NCBI GenBank assembly: GCA_937902115.1
Contig: CALGSR010000185.1
Span: forward strand, 1 to 12,978
Direction: 5' to 3'
Source: an uncultured Bacillus sp.
GTDB lineage: Bacteria > Bacillota > Bacilli > Bacillales > Cytobacillaceae
DNA: 12,978 nucleotides
Position numbers and translations under genes: made by a program. The notes beneath the pieces are model-generated. The model did no database searches, was not told the DNA's origin, and worked only from the letters and a program-made list of their open reading frames with translations. Within the stretch, counting starts at the first letter, position 1. Each line of letters starts with the position of its first letter. Positions 1-5,889 of this stretch are shown piece by piece.

Positions 1-130
1 TACAAAAACTAATCGTTGATTTCCCCGAACCATTCGGACCGGTAATCATAACATGGCCATCTCCGCCTAAGTCCATCGAGGTCGGCTTATAATCACGAAT
101 ACCTGCAAACTTTAATCGTACCGGTATCAT
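1..130 (-). CDS. jetC: JetC-like SMC ATPase, N-terminus only (Wadjet family)
   Basis: Partial gene running off the left edge of the window. The first 43 codons are visible: a beta-strand start (MIPVRLKFAGIRDYKP), then a Walker A P-loop, GPNGSGKST, near residues 32-40. This spacing is typical of the N-terminal half of an SMC/MukB/RecF-type ATPase head. The ATG at 130-128 sits one base after the stop codon of the upstream MukE-like gene and has a GGAG ribosome site 7 bases away, so it is co-translated with that gene. In Wadjet-type complexes the JetC dimer is the ATP-driven loop-extruding motor. The rest of the protein (coiled coil, hinge, signature motif, Walker B) lies outside the window, so the assignment rests on the P-loop and the company of JetA-, JetB- and JetD-like genes. 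Confidence 0.8.
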   Translation of the reverse strand, partial: MIPVRLKFAGIRDYKPTSMDLGGDGHVMITGPNGSGKSTISFC

Positions 131-131
131 A

Positions 132-839
132 TTAATTCTCCTTTTGATATAAGTTATACCGTTTGAAAAATTTCAGCACTTCTTCCTTGTTCAGCTGATT
201 TGATTGACTGAATTCTGTGGTTCTCCTTAAGAAGGAGTCAGAAAACATATGCGCTCCGATCGCTGTTAATTGATAAGCCCGTTCCTGGGAGTTCGTATCA
301 TATTCTTCAATTGCGCCAATTTTCTTTAACTGATCAAGAGCAAATAATATTTTCTGATTGGCTTTCTTCGTTTCGTGACCGAACGCTTCCAAAAGCTGAT
401 CAAACAGGCTGAATTCATGCTGCAAGACCTCCTGCTGATAAAACATAAATAATAGAAGGGCGAGACTTTCCTTCGATAACGTATCCCTGGCTGCTTTCGC
501 CGGAACCCTCATCATGACCACAACTTGATCCCGGCGCTTATCATATATGAGTTGAAAATAGCGTCCCACAGCTTGATTGACCCGTGTCAGAAAGGAATCA
601 AACGCTTGATCATCTTGTTTTATGTTAAGGATCTTTTCTACTTCTTTTCGCGAAAGACCGAAATTCGCTGCCCGGATCGATGCGGACGAAGAAAATAGCA
701 AATTCATAAATGCTAGTTCCTCTGTTTCTGTTAAAACACCTCTTATGGAAGCCAAAACATTTAACGGCAGCACCTCCCGATTTTCAGAAGTATTCTCTAT
801 TTCAGTATTTTCTATTTCATGATTCTCCGTCACTTCCAT
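132..839 (-). CDS. jetB: JetB-like (MukE-like) subunit of Wadjet/MksBEFG complex
   Basis: Predicted 235-residue helical protein with winged-helix character and no transmembrane segment or signal peptide. I chose the ATG at 839 (MEVTENHEI) because a GGGGAGGG ribosome site lies 8 bases upstream; a start 16 codons earlier (887) is possible but has no good site and would increase overlap. The first 35 residues are acidic and low-complexity (ENTEIENTSENREV). A helical core follows, with a DNA-binding-style segment around LSRKEVEKILNIKQ and a C-terminal winged-helix-like part (KANQKILFALDQLKKIGAI). It overlaps the end of the kleisin-like gene by 23 bases and is followed one base later by the SMC gene. 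In condensin-like Wadjet systems JetB is the KITE-type partner that bridges the kleisin. The call comes mainly from size, composition and gene order, since MukE-like proteins are poorly conserved. Confidence 0.68.
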   Translation of the reverse strand: MEVTENHEIENTEIENTSENREVLPLNVLASIRGVLTETEELAFMNLLFSSSASIRAANFGLSRKEVEKILNIKQDDQAFDSFLTRVNQAVGRYFQLIYDKRRDQVVVMMRVPAKAARDTLSKESLALLLFMFYQQEVLQHEFSLFDQLLEAFGHETKKANQKILFALDQLKKIGAIEEYDTNSQERAYQLTAIGAHMFSDSFLRRTTEFSQSNQLNKEEVLKFFKRYNLYQKEN

Positions 840-2259
840 TATGTTCTCCCTCCCCTCTGTTCTTTTTTGTGATAATCGCTTTTCCATCTTCCGGATTCAT
901 CCAACTCCATTCCTTTCCATATTTTTTCTCCTCGATGGTTTCATCTGGAGGCAGAATATTTAACCGTTTATTTCCAATCAGTGCTGAAATCGCCGTCAGT
1001 GCATTGACAGCATCCGCCCATTTTTCCGAGGTAGCTTCAATAATCACTTGTTCCATTGATGCTTGTTCGTACTGCTGAAGATATTCCTCAATCTGTTCGG
1101 TTTGAATAAGAGATTTGGTCAGCATCCATTTTGTATCTCCCAAAAGCTTATCCATCTCTTCTTTTGCCCCTTCAATGGACTCGTATTCTACCTCTTCCAT
1201 TTCCTCTTCAATCGGGTCAACCACCGGTTCATAATGCTCAATATAATCAACGGCATCAGTGATGGCTGCCCCGGAAATAGGGGAGGCAAATTTAACAGGA
1301 ATCCATAATCCGTCAAGTGCCTCTTCTTCATACTGGTTTTGTTCCATAAAACTGAACATTTGATACACATTCGGAATATCTGAATCAACTGCCGGGTCAA
1401 ACATGGAAATAATAAAGCGGCGGACTAGCTCAGGTTTAATCGTGCTGGAAACAGGCGTTTGCTGCATGGTGGTGAATTTTAAATATTTATTAATCATTCC
1501 TAGGCTTAAATTCGTTCCTTCTGATAATACAGCGGTCCCTCTCTGCATTAAGTTTGTAATGATCAAGCTTTCATCAATCGTTTCAAACCTACGCAGACGC
1601 CCCTCTAATTTCCCCTGCAGCTCCTCCATGAGAAGATGAATTTTTTGCAGCTGTGGCAATGCATTCCGATCAGCTAATAATTCCAATTCCCGCTCTTTTA
1701 AAATAACTACAGCACTTTCAACATTATTGATTAAACTGGCAATTTTATTGCCTCCCGAAATGCCATGGTCATCATATGCCTCGCTAATTTCAGCATCACG
1801 GCGGGCTTGGAACAGGGAACGGCCAATGTCATCCTCCAAATAATAAGCAAGGGAATCATTTGCAAGACGGATGAGCATGTCCATCATTCTTTTGCCTAAA
1901 TCACGCATCCTTATTCTTGAAGACTGCTTCGATAGCCAGTTATTATTTACTAGCACATTGACAATATGTTCCACCTGCTTTTTTGACAGTGGTTCCATGT
2001 CATGATAACGGTTTTGATAGCGGTAATATAGGTTATCGGCATTTTCGATTTTATCCGTTAGTCCGAGCGCCTCCTCATTCAATAATTGCAGGATTCTTAA
2101 GAACCGCAAAATCTCTCCGGGCGCATCAAAGACCTTTTGCGATCCCATTTCTCTCAGGACACTCGATAAAGTGGCAATATCTCTCATCGTCTGCAAGACT
2201 GCAGGCGTATCTTCTTTTTCTTTAAAAATAGATATTAAAGCTTGATCCATTTTTTCCAA
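817..2259 (-). CDS. jetA: JetA-like (MukF-like kleisin) subunit of Wadjet/MksBEFG complex
   Basis: A 480-residue, almost entirely helical soluble protein. Residues 1-130 look like an N-terminal winged-helix region (LSKKQVEHIVNVLVNNNWLS near 92-111). The middle contains coiled-coil-prone helices (VVILKERELELLADRNALPQ; LQGKLEGRLRRFETIDESL), followed by an acidic linker (DPIEEEMEEVEYESIEGAKE) and a C-terminal domain ending in a charged tail. This plan fits a MukF/JetA kleisin, which links the SMC heads. The start is uncertain: TTG at 2259 has GGGAG 10 bases upstream, while an in-frame ATG at 2250 has only a weak GGA. Either way it overlaps the Toprim ORF (by 25 or 16 bases), and its own end overlaps jetB, so translation is probably coupled across the operon. 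No catalytic motifs are expected or seen. Confidence 0.68.
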   Translation of the reverse strand: MEKMDQALISIFKEKEDTPAVLQTMRDIATLSSVLREMGSQKVFDAPGEILRFLRILQLLNEEALGLTDKIENADNLYYRYQNRYHDMEPLSKKQVEHIVNVLVNNNWLSKQSSRIRMRDLGKRMMDMLIRLANDSLAYYLEDDIGRSLFQARRDAEISEAYDDHGISGGNKIASLINNVESAVVILKERELELLADRNALPQLQKIHLLMEELQGKLEGRLRRFETIDESLIITNLMQRGTAVLSEGTNLSLGMINKYLKFTTMQQTPVSSTIKPELVRRFIISMFDPAVDSDIPNVYQMFSFMEQNQYEEEALDGLWIPVKFASPISGAAITDAVDYIEHYEPVVDPIEEEMEEVEYESIEGAKEEMDKLLGDTKWMLTKSLIQTEQIEEYLQQYEQASMEQVIIEATSEKWADAVNALTAISALIGNKRLNILPPDETIEEKKYGKEWSWMNPEDGKAIITKKNRGEGEHNGSDGES

Positions 2260-2705
2260 AGCGCCACATCTCCCGTCTCTGTTTCCTGTTCCATTTTTTC
2301 AGTTTGCAGGAAATCTTCCATCTGACTAGCGTAGTCATCCCAGTGGTAAAGAACCTCCCCTACCGGATTAATCCATTTTATCTTTTGTGTTGGCTTTACA
2401 ATTTGGAAAAGTTCATGCGCGATCATCATTCCATCCTGATCATAATCCGTCCAAAGGATCACTTGCTTCAGAGGACTGTTTTTGTTTTTCATCACTTGTT
2501 CTATGAAATGGCGATGAGCTGAGCGAACATGGCCATCACAGCATACTAATAAAACCGACATTTCCTCAAGAAATCCTTTTTCCGAAGCGACTCGGGTCAG
2601 TATCCCACGGTTTTCAACGATCCACAGCGTTTCAGCATCGGCTGTATATTGCTCCTGATTAATAGAAAGGTTGGTTACTGCGTGGACCGAATTCATAAGA
2701 AGCAT
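2235..2705 (-). CDS. jetD: JetD-like Toprim nuclease domain (C-terminal half, separate reading frame)
   Basis: A 156-residue ORF carrying the two acidic motifs of a Toprim fold: a strand ending in glutamate (WIVENRG, E31) and a DxDxD strand (ILWTDYDQDG, D87, D89, D91). These bind the metal in topoisomerase VI/Spo11-like and JetD/DUF2399-like nucleases. JetD is the subunit that cuts DNA in Wadjet systems. The ORF begins with an ATG at 2705, preceded by AAAGGA with a short spacer and by an in-frame TAA just upstream; 47 bases overlap the preceding ORF in the +1 frame. The preceding 290-codon ORF supplies what looks like the missing N-terminal arm and winged-helix part. So this is either a naturally two-part JetD, a frameshifted gene, or a product of programmed frameshifting. 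The Toprim call is firm; its independence as a gene is not. Confidence 0.75.
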   Translation of the reverse strand: MLLMNSVHAVTNLSINQEQYTADAETLWIVENRGILTRVASEKGFLEEMSVLLVCCDGHVRSAHRHFIEQVMKNKNSPLKQVILWTDYDQDGMMIAHELFQIVKPTQKIKWINPVGEVLYHWDDYASQMEDFLQTEKMEQETETGDVALWKKWIKL

Positions 2706-3531
2706 AAGTTCCTTTTAATCTCCCTGAAAAATAAACAGGGGTAATCCGGCCCAAGCTGACCAAGCCAAATTCATCCGCACCATCACTGCTCCAAACTTCA
2801 AATTGTTCAAGAAACTCTTCTTTATTCCGATCAAACTCTTTCGAACCGCCTATTTTCTTATAATAGACTGCTCCAATTTCCTTCCAGTCAAAGTGTTCCT
2901 TGCTGCTGCTAATTTGCAGAAGAGCGAGAATAAAATGTAGAAATTTCATTCGTTTCTTTAATGGCCATGTTTTTAAAAAGTGAGTGGATGCTGCCAAGTT
3001 AGGCTCACTGCTCATGGTGCGAACTTTTTCCTTTATTTGTTCAAGCATTCGTTTCCTTACAAATGGATACTCCTTTGGGAATATTGTTTGTAAGATTCCT
3101 TGCTCTAGCTGCATTAATTCCTTTTTCAATTCTTTTTCCTGCTGTAGAAGCAAGGAATGTTCATATTTAAATAATCGATACCCCATTCGATAATAGATAC
3201 TGTTCACCGTTTTTCCATCCTGTTTAAAGCGGATTTCTCTAATAATCCATCCTTCTTCCAGCCATTTAAGAGTAAGCGGATCATCGCTTTTTAGTTCCAG
3301 CTTTTTATTTGGTGTCCATTTTAAACTTTTCAGACGGGGATCGATTTCACTATCGGCTGCTCCAGCTGCGATTCCAATGGTCAAAATCGCCGTCATTCGT
3401 AAGGTTCTTTTAGTAGACTTTACTACAGGAATTTCTACCAGACTTCCCTCAGCTACGCTGTGCAAATCTACTTTCTCATCCTTTTTTAAAAAATAAGTAT
3501 TCACATAATCTACTATTGATTGTTCTATCAT
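2659..3531 (-). CDS. JetD-like N-terminal part (winged-helix/arm region), first gene of the Wadjet-like operon
   Basis: A 290-residue ORF and the promoter-proximal gene of the operon. The start at 3531 is preceded by GAGGG. Visible features are an N-terminal mixed region with a hydrophobic stretch (MTAILTIGIAAGAA, not convincing as a membrane span), a WLEEGWIIREIRFKQDG strand-rich segment near 90-107, a coiled-coil-prone helix (QQEKELKKELMQLEQGI near 129-145), and a C-terminal segment VSLGRITPVYFSGRLKGTYA that reads like the strand region just before a Toprim domain. It ends at a TAA inside the overlap with the Toprim ORF. Dropping one T from the TTT run at 2666-2668 would join the frames as ...GPRSNQPSINQEQY..., giving one protein of roughly 430 residues, close to the usual JetD size. 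Alone, it has no catalytic motif. Confidence 0.6.
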   Translation of the reverse strand: MIEQSIVDYVNTYFLKKDEKVDLHSVAEGSLVEIPVVKSTKRTLRMTAILTIGIAAGAADSEIDPRLKSLKWTPNKKLELKSDDPLTLKWLEEGWIIREIRFKQDGKTVNSIYYRMGYRLFKYEHSLLLQQEKELKKELMQLEQGILQTIFPKEYPFVRKRMLEQIKEKVRTMSSEPNLAASTHFLKTWPLKKRMKFLHFILALLQISSSKEHFDWKEIGAVYYKKIGGSKEFDRNKEEFLEQFEVWSSDGADEFGLVSLGRITPVYFSGRLKGTYASYEFGPRSNQPFY

Positions 3532-3555
3532 TTGCTGCCCTCAGTTTTTACTTCT

Positions 3556-3561
3556 ATTTTA
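3556..3561 (-). promoter_or_regulatory. candidate -10 element of the Wadjet-like operon
   Basis: TAAAAT on the minus strand, 25 bases before the first start codon of the operon. The matching -35 region 16-17 bases upstream is only T-rich (CTTTTT), so this is a weak sigma-A-type candidate chosen by position. Confidence 0.3.
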
Positions 3562-3763
3562 CCAGATGAACGCATGTTAAAAAGTGGGGAGTTATGGGAT
3601 TTCATAGGATTGGGGCAGAACAAGATGGGATATGAATGATTTGACCTGAGTAATATATTCAAGTTATGTCAATTATTCTGATAAAAGTTCTTTAGTAGAA
3701 AGGCTGCATCTGTTTTTGTCCGTATAAGGAACCCATTGTGACGGGGTGTATCCAACTTTCCCA

Positions 3764-3828
3764 AAAGTTGTCTGAACTTCTGACTCCTTCGGACAGATTC
3801 CTCTCGTTTTCCATTAAAGTTGTCAGAA
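3764..3828. repeat. repeat-like intergenic segment with paired AAAGTTGTC(T/A)GAA
   Basis: Within the 351-base spacer 3532-3882, AAAGTTGTCTGAA (3764-3776) recurs as AAAGTTGTCAGAA (3816-3828), 12 of 13 identical. The first copy also pairs imperfectly with TTCGGACA (3788-3795), making an 8-base stem with one T:G. The internal direct and inverted structure suggests a short dispersed intergenic repeat rather than a gene. No ORF or RNA gene was recognised in the spacer; the part 3600-3760 shows nothing I can name. Confidence 0.35.
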
Positions 3829-3844
3829 TAGGCGTTGGTTTCAA

Positions 3845-3885
3845 TAGTTGAGGAGAGGAGAGTTGCGCTCTCCTTTCCTCAACTA
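3845..3885 (-). terminator. 18-bp-stem hairpin at the end of the D-cysteine desulfhydrase gene
   Basis: Bases 3845-3862 pair with 3868-3885 over 18 positions with a single G:T and a 5-base loop (TTGCG). The stem begins at the gene's own TAG stop codon. On the minus strand it is followed by TTGAAACC, so there is no run of T; it may stop transcription poorly or act mainly as an mRNA 3' end stabiliser. It could also block transcription entering from the Wadjet-like promoter side. Confidence 0.55.
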
Positions 3886-4860
3886 TAGCATTTTCAAAGC
3901 CATTTCCCTCTGCTCATGTGTCCACCCCTGTAAACCGCCGGTGTGGATAAAAAGAATATTTTCGGCGTCTTGAAAACTGCCTTTCTCAATTTCTGATACC
4001 ATGCCATAAAATCCCTTGCCCGTATAAACAGGGTCTAATAGGAAACCGTGTTCTCGGCTGATTTTCATCACGAAGGCCATCTCCTCTGGTCTGCTTTTCG
4101 CATACCCTGCTCCGACATATTGGTCATTTATCAAAATATCACTTAACTGCTGCGGTTCCACCAAGCCTTCATTGCGATACATTTCTTTAATGATATCCGA
4201 AATGACTTCGACAAAGATTTCTTTATTATGATCAACAGCAAAACCATAGATTTTCCGCTTTGCCCCTTGCTTCTGATTTTCGTACCAAAGACCGGAATAA
4301 GTCCCGCCCGAGCCAACAGCAATGACGACCATATCAAAATCTATCCCCAGTTCCTGCTCCTGCTTCGTGATTTCCTCCAACGCAGCTGCATAGCCCAGAG
4401 AGCCGACCGCATTCGATGCTCCGACAGGAATAAGATATGGTTTATGTCCCTGTTCTTTCAGCTTCCTTACCACTTCATCCATTTTCTCTTCTCTCGATTG
4501 TTCAGGCGAAATCAAATGAACACGGGCTCCAAGTGCCTTATCCATAAATAGATTTCCTTCTATTACTTTAGGATCGTCTCCCCTTACCACAAGGTCGCAG
4601 CCCAGCCCGAGTTTAGCCGCTGCCGCAGCGGTCGCCCGGCAATGATTGGATTGAATGCCACCGGCAGTAATCAACGTATCACAGCCATGATTCAAGGCAT
4701 CCGCAACGGAAAATTCCAGTTTTCTTATTTTATTTCCGCTTACTTCTGTCCCCGTAAAATCATCACGTTTTAGATACAAATTTACCCCAAGCTCATCACT
4801 TAGACGATCGAGTTTTTGAATCGGTGTTGGCAAATTAGCTAAATTTAGTCGTTTCATCAT
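3883..4860 (-). CDS. dcyD: PLP-dependent D-cysteine desulfhydrase / ACC deaminase family protein
   Basis: A 325-residue fold-type II PLP enzyme, full length for the family. Family members convert D-cysteine to pyruvate, ammonia and hydrogen sulfide, or open 1-aminocyclopropane-1-carboxylate. Visible motifs are an N-terminal LPTPIQKLDRLSDELG, the PLP-lysine motif SGNKIRKLEF (K44), the substrate/cofactor loop GGIQSNHCRA (S71), a glycine-rich phosphate-binding loop AVGSGGTYSGL, DPVYTGKG, and FIHTGGLQG near the C-terminus. The start ATG at 4860 has AAGGAG 5 bases upstream; a second ATG immediately follows and could be used instead. The gene is monocistronic, with a strong hairpin at its stop codon. 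Plausible roles are D-amino-acid detoxification or sulfur supply. Motifs alone do not separate D-cysteine desulfhydrase from ACC deaminase; the former is the commoner annotation in Bacillus. Confidence 0.88.
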   Translation of the reverse strand: MMKRLNLANLPTPIQKLDRLSDELGVNLYLKRDDFTGTEVSGNKIRKLEFSVADALNHGCDTLITAGGIQSNHCRATAAAAAKLGLGCDLVVRGDDPKVIEGNLFMDKALGARVHLISPEQSREEKMDEVVRKLKEQGHKPYLIPVGASNAVGSLGYAAALEEITKQEQELGIDFDMVVIAVGSGGTYSGLWYENQKQGAKRKIYGFAVDHNKEIFVEVISDIIKEMYRNEGLVEPQQLSDILINDQYVGAGYAKSRPEEMAFVMKISREHGFLLDPVYTGKGFYGMVSEIEKGSFQDAENILFIHTGGLQGWTHEQREMALKML

Positions 4861-4935
4861 TATTTCTCCTTTACCTCATTCTATTTTTGAGCTAGTGACT
4901 CTTTTATCTTCACAAAAACATATTCTTAACATACC

Positions 4936-4970
4936 AAAAAAAGAAGCACAGTCCACAAGGATTGCGCTTC
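4936..4970 (-). terminator. rho-independent terminator, minus strand
   Basis: Stem GAAGCGCAATCC / GGACTGTGCTTC with a TTGT loop (4943-4954 paired with 4959-4970; imperfect pairs inside), followed on the minus strand by seven T (4942-4936). A classic intrinsic terminator. The only minus-strand sequence just before it is the VOC remnant, so it probably belonged to that gene. It also insulates the D-cysteine desulfhydrase gene from upstream transcription. Confidence 0.8.
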
Positions 4971-4971
4971 A

Positions 4972-5143
4972 CTATATATTTATTAAGCATTTTTTTCTGT
5001 TTTGCGTTCTTATCGGGCTGATAGATGCCAAATATATTTCCTTCGCTATCATGATAATATCCCCGCCATTCCATTCCTATACTTTTTTCATTCGTTTCAA
5101 TATAATTCAAAGAGGTAGAGGTCGCCTCTTCATGATTTTTCAA
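4972..5143 (-). pseudogene. remnant of a VOC/glyoxalase-superfamily gene (C-terminal end only)
   Basis: The minus-strand frame from 5143 contains WRGYYHDSEGNIFGIYQPD, close to the last beta-strand of VOC (glyoxalase/bleomycin-resistance/dioxygenase fold) proteins, where F.D.EGN.FG(I/L) with a metal-binding E is typical. Only about the last third of such a protein (usually 110-140 residues) is present. Upstream there is no further VOC-like coding sequence and no ribosome site; the frame also runs on into the terminator at 4936-4970 instead of stopping before it. I read it as a decayed gene whose 5' part was lost, possibly when the WGR gene to its right arrived. The matching span is short, so the family call is moderate. 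Confidence 0.45.
5101..5130 (+). promoter_or_regulatory. candidate -10 and leader hairpin for the WGR gene
   Basis: TATAAT at 5101-5106 lies 59 bases before the start codon of the WGR gene, but there is no convincing -35 at 16-18 bases. Just after it, AAGAGG (5110-5115) can pair with CCTCTT (5125-5130) in the presumed leader. Weak positional evidence. Confidence 0.3.
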
Positions 5144-5165
5144 AATAAAAAACGGGGGAGTCCAT

Positions 5166-5837
5166 ATGATTCATACATCTGCTCCTAATGTGAAAGAAAC
5201 TCCTTCTTTTTCCGTGAGGCAAATGGAGCAACGAGTGGTGCTTAATTACGTTTCAATCCCGGGTAATTCTAATAAATTTTATATTATGGAATTCCACGAA
5301 GGCTCGGGAGAATATTCTTTTTGTATCTATACGGAATATGGTCGTTTAGGAAGAATGCCGCGAAAACAAAAGAGATTTTTTCAAACACGCTTACACGCAA
5401 AAAAGGAATTTGACAGGATTCTTTCTTCTAAACGAAAAAAAGGCTATGAGATGATTGTGATAGACGAAGAATGGGAAGAATTATCCCTCATTCCACTTAG
5501 AGCCCGCTATCAAAGTAACGTTATTCACTCGAACGCCCAATCTCCTTCTATCTCGAATCACACTCCGTTAGGAAACCTTTCAGAAATTCAGCTTCATAGA
5601 GGTATGCAGATTTTAACTGAAATTGAGGAAATTTTACATCAAGGCACTCATGATGTCATCCGCTTGTCTAATCAGTTTTATTCAGTCATACCTGTTGTAT
5701 TTGGAAATCAAATAGACAAAAGCTTTCTTTTAGATAATTCTGAGAAAGTAAAAGAGAAAAAAGAACAATTAAAGCAGATGATTTTAGAAGGGACAAGGGG
5801 ACAGGTCCCTTGTCCCACCAAATTATTCCAATTCTAA
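5166..5837 (+). CDS. WGR and PARP-regulatory-domain protein, apparently truncated before a catalytic domain
   Basis: A 223-residue protein. Residues about 22-104 match a WGR domain (KFYIMEFHEGSGEYSFCIYT then YGRLGR; the signature WGR is YGR here, 58-60), the DNA-end/nucleic-acid-sensing module of PARPs. Residues about 133-208 match the later helices of the PARP regulatory domain: TPLGNLSEIQLHRGMQIL, then RLSNQFYSVIP and a helix KVKEKKEQLKQ, parallel to human PARP1 PLGKLSKRQIQAAYSIL and DLSNRFYTLIPHDFG. The first helices of that domain look replaced by a short linker. In PARPs the ADP-ribosyltransferase domain follows directly; here the ORF instead runs into a 28-nt palindromic repeat that encodes GTRGQVPCPT and ends after KLFQF. 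So it is probably a truncated bacterial PARP, or a stand-alone WGR/regulatory protein without activity. The start is firm: GGGGGAG lies 5 bases from the ATG. Confidence 0.82.
   Translation: MIHTSAPNVKETPSFSVRQMEQRVVLNYVSIPGNSNKFYIMEFHEGSGEYSFCIYTEYGRLGRMPRKQKRFFQTRLHAKKEFDRILSSKRKKGYEMIVIDEEWEELSLIPLRARYQSNVIHSNAQSPSISNHTPLGNLSEIQLHRGMQILTEIEEILHQGTHDVIRLSNQFYSVIPVVFGNQIDKSFLLDNSEKVKEKKEQLKQMILEGTRGQVPCPTKLFQF
5790..5817 (+). repeat. 28-nt REP-like palindrome, copy 1
   Basis: GGGACAAGG (5790-5798) pairs perfectly with CCTTGTCCC (5808-5816) around a 9-base loop. It has the same length and layout as copies at 5840 and 11464. This copy lies inside the 3' end of the WGR ORF and supplies its codons. 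No T-run follows, so it is not a standard terminator. Confidence 0.8.
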
Positions 5838-5839
5838 CT

Positions 5840-5867
5840 GGGACAAGGGACCCGTCCCGGTGTCCCA
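5840..5867 (+). repeat. 28-nt REP-like palindrome, copy 2
   Basis: Begins GGGACAAGGGACCCGTCC and ends GTGTCCCA; the outer arms GGGACA/TGTCCC pair. Placed 22 bases after copy 1 and 22 bases from the encapsulin stop codon, so the convergent junction holds a tandem pair of these elements. Confidence 0.75.
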
Positions 5868-5889
5868 CTCTGTTTCAATTAACCGCTAA

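Noticed and set aside
710..1078. 122-codon plus-strand ORF
   Set aside because: Antisense to the jetB/jetA overlap; no ribosome site and no recognisable protein features.
3391..3430. Membrane anchor in the JetD N-terminal ORF (ILTIGIAAGAA)
   Set aside because: Stretch is too short and weakly hydrophobic, and the partner proteins are cytoplasmic DNA-binding subunits.
4895..5188. 97-codon plus-strand ORF
   Set aside because: No ribosome site, Ile/Phe-rich shadow composition, runs through a terminator hairpin and opposite the better-supported VOC remnant; overlaps the start of the WGR gene.
5790..5867. The palindrome pair as ordinary rho-independent terminators
   Set aside because: No T-run on either strand after either stem; repeat identity with 11464 fits a dispersed element better.
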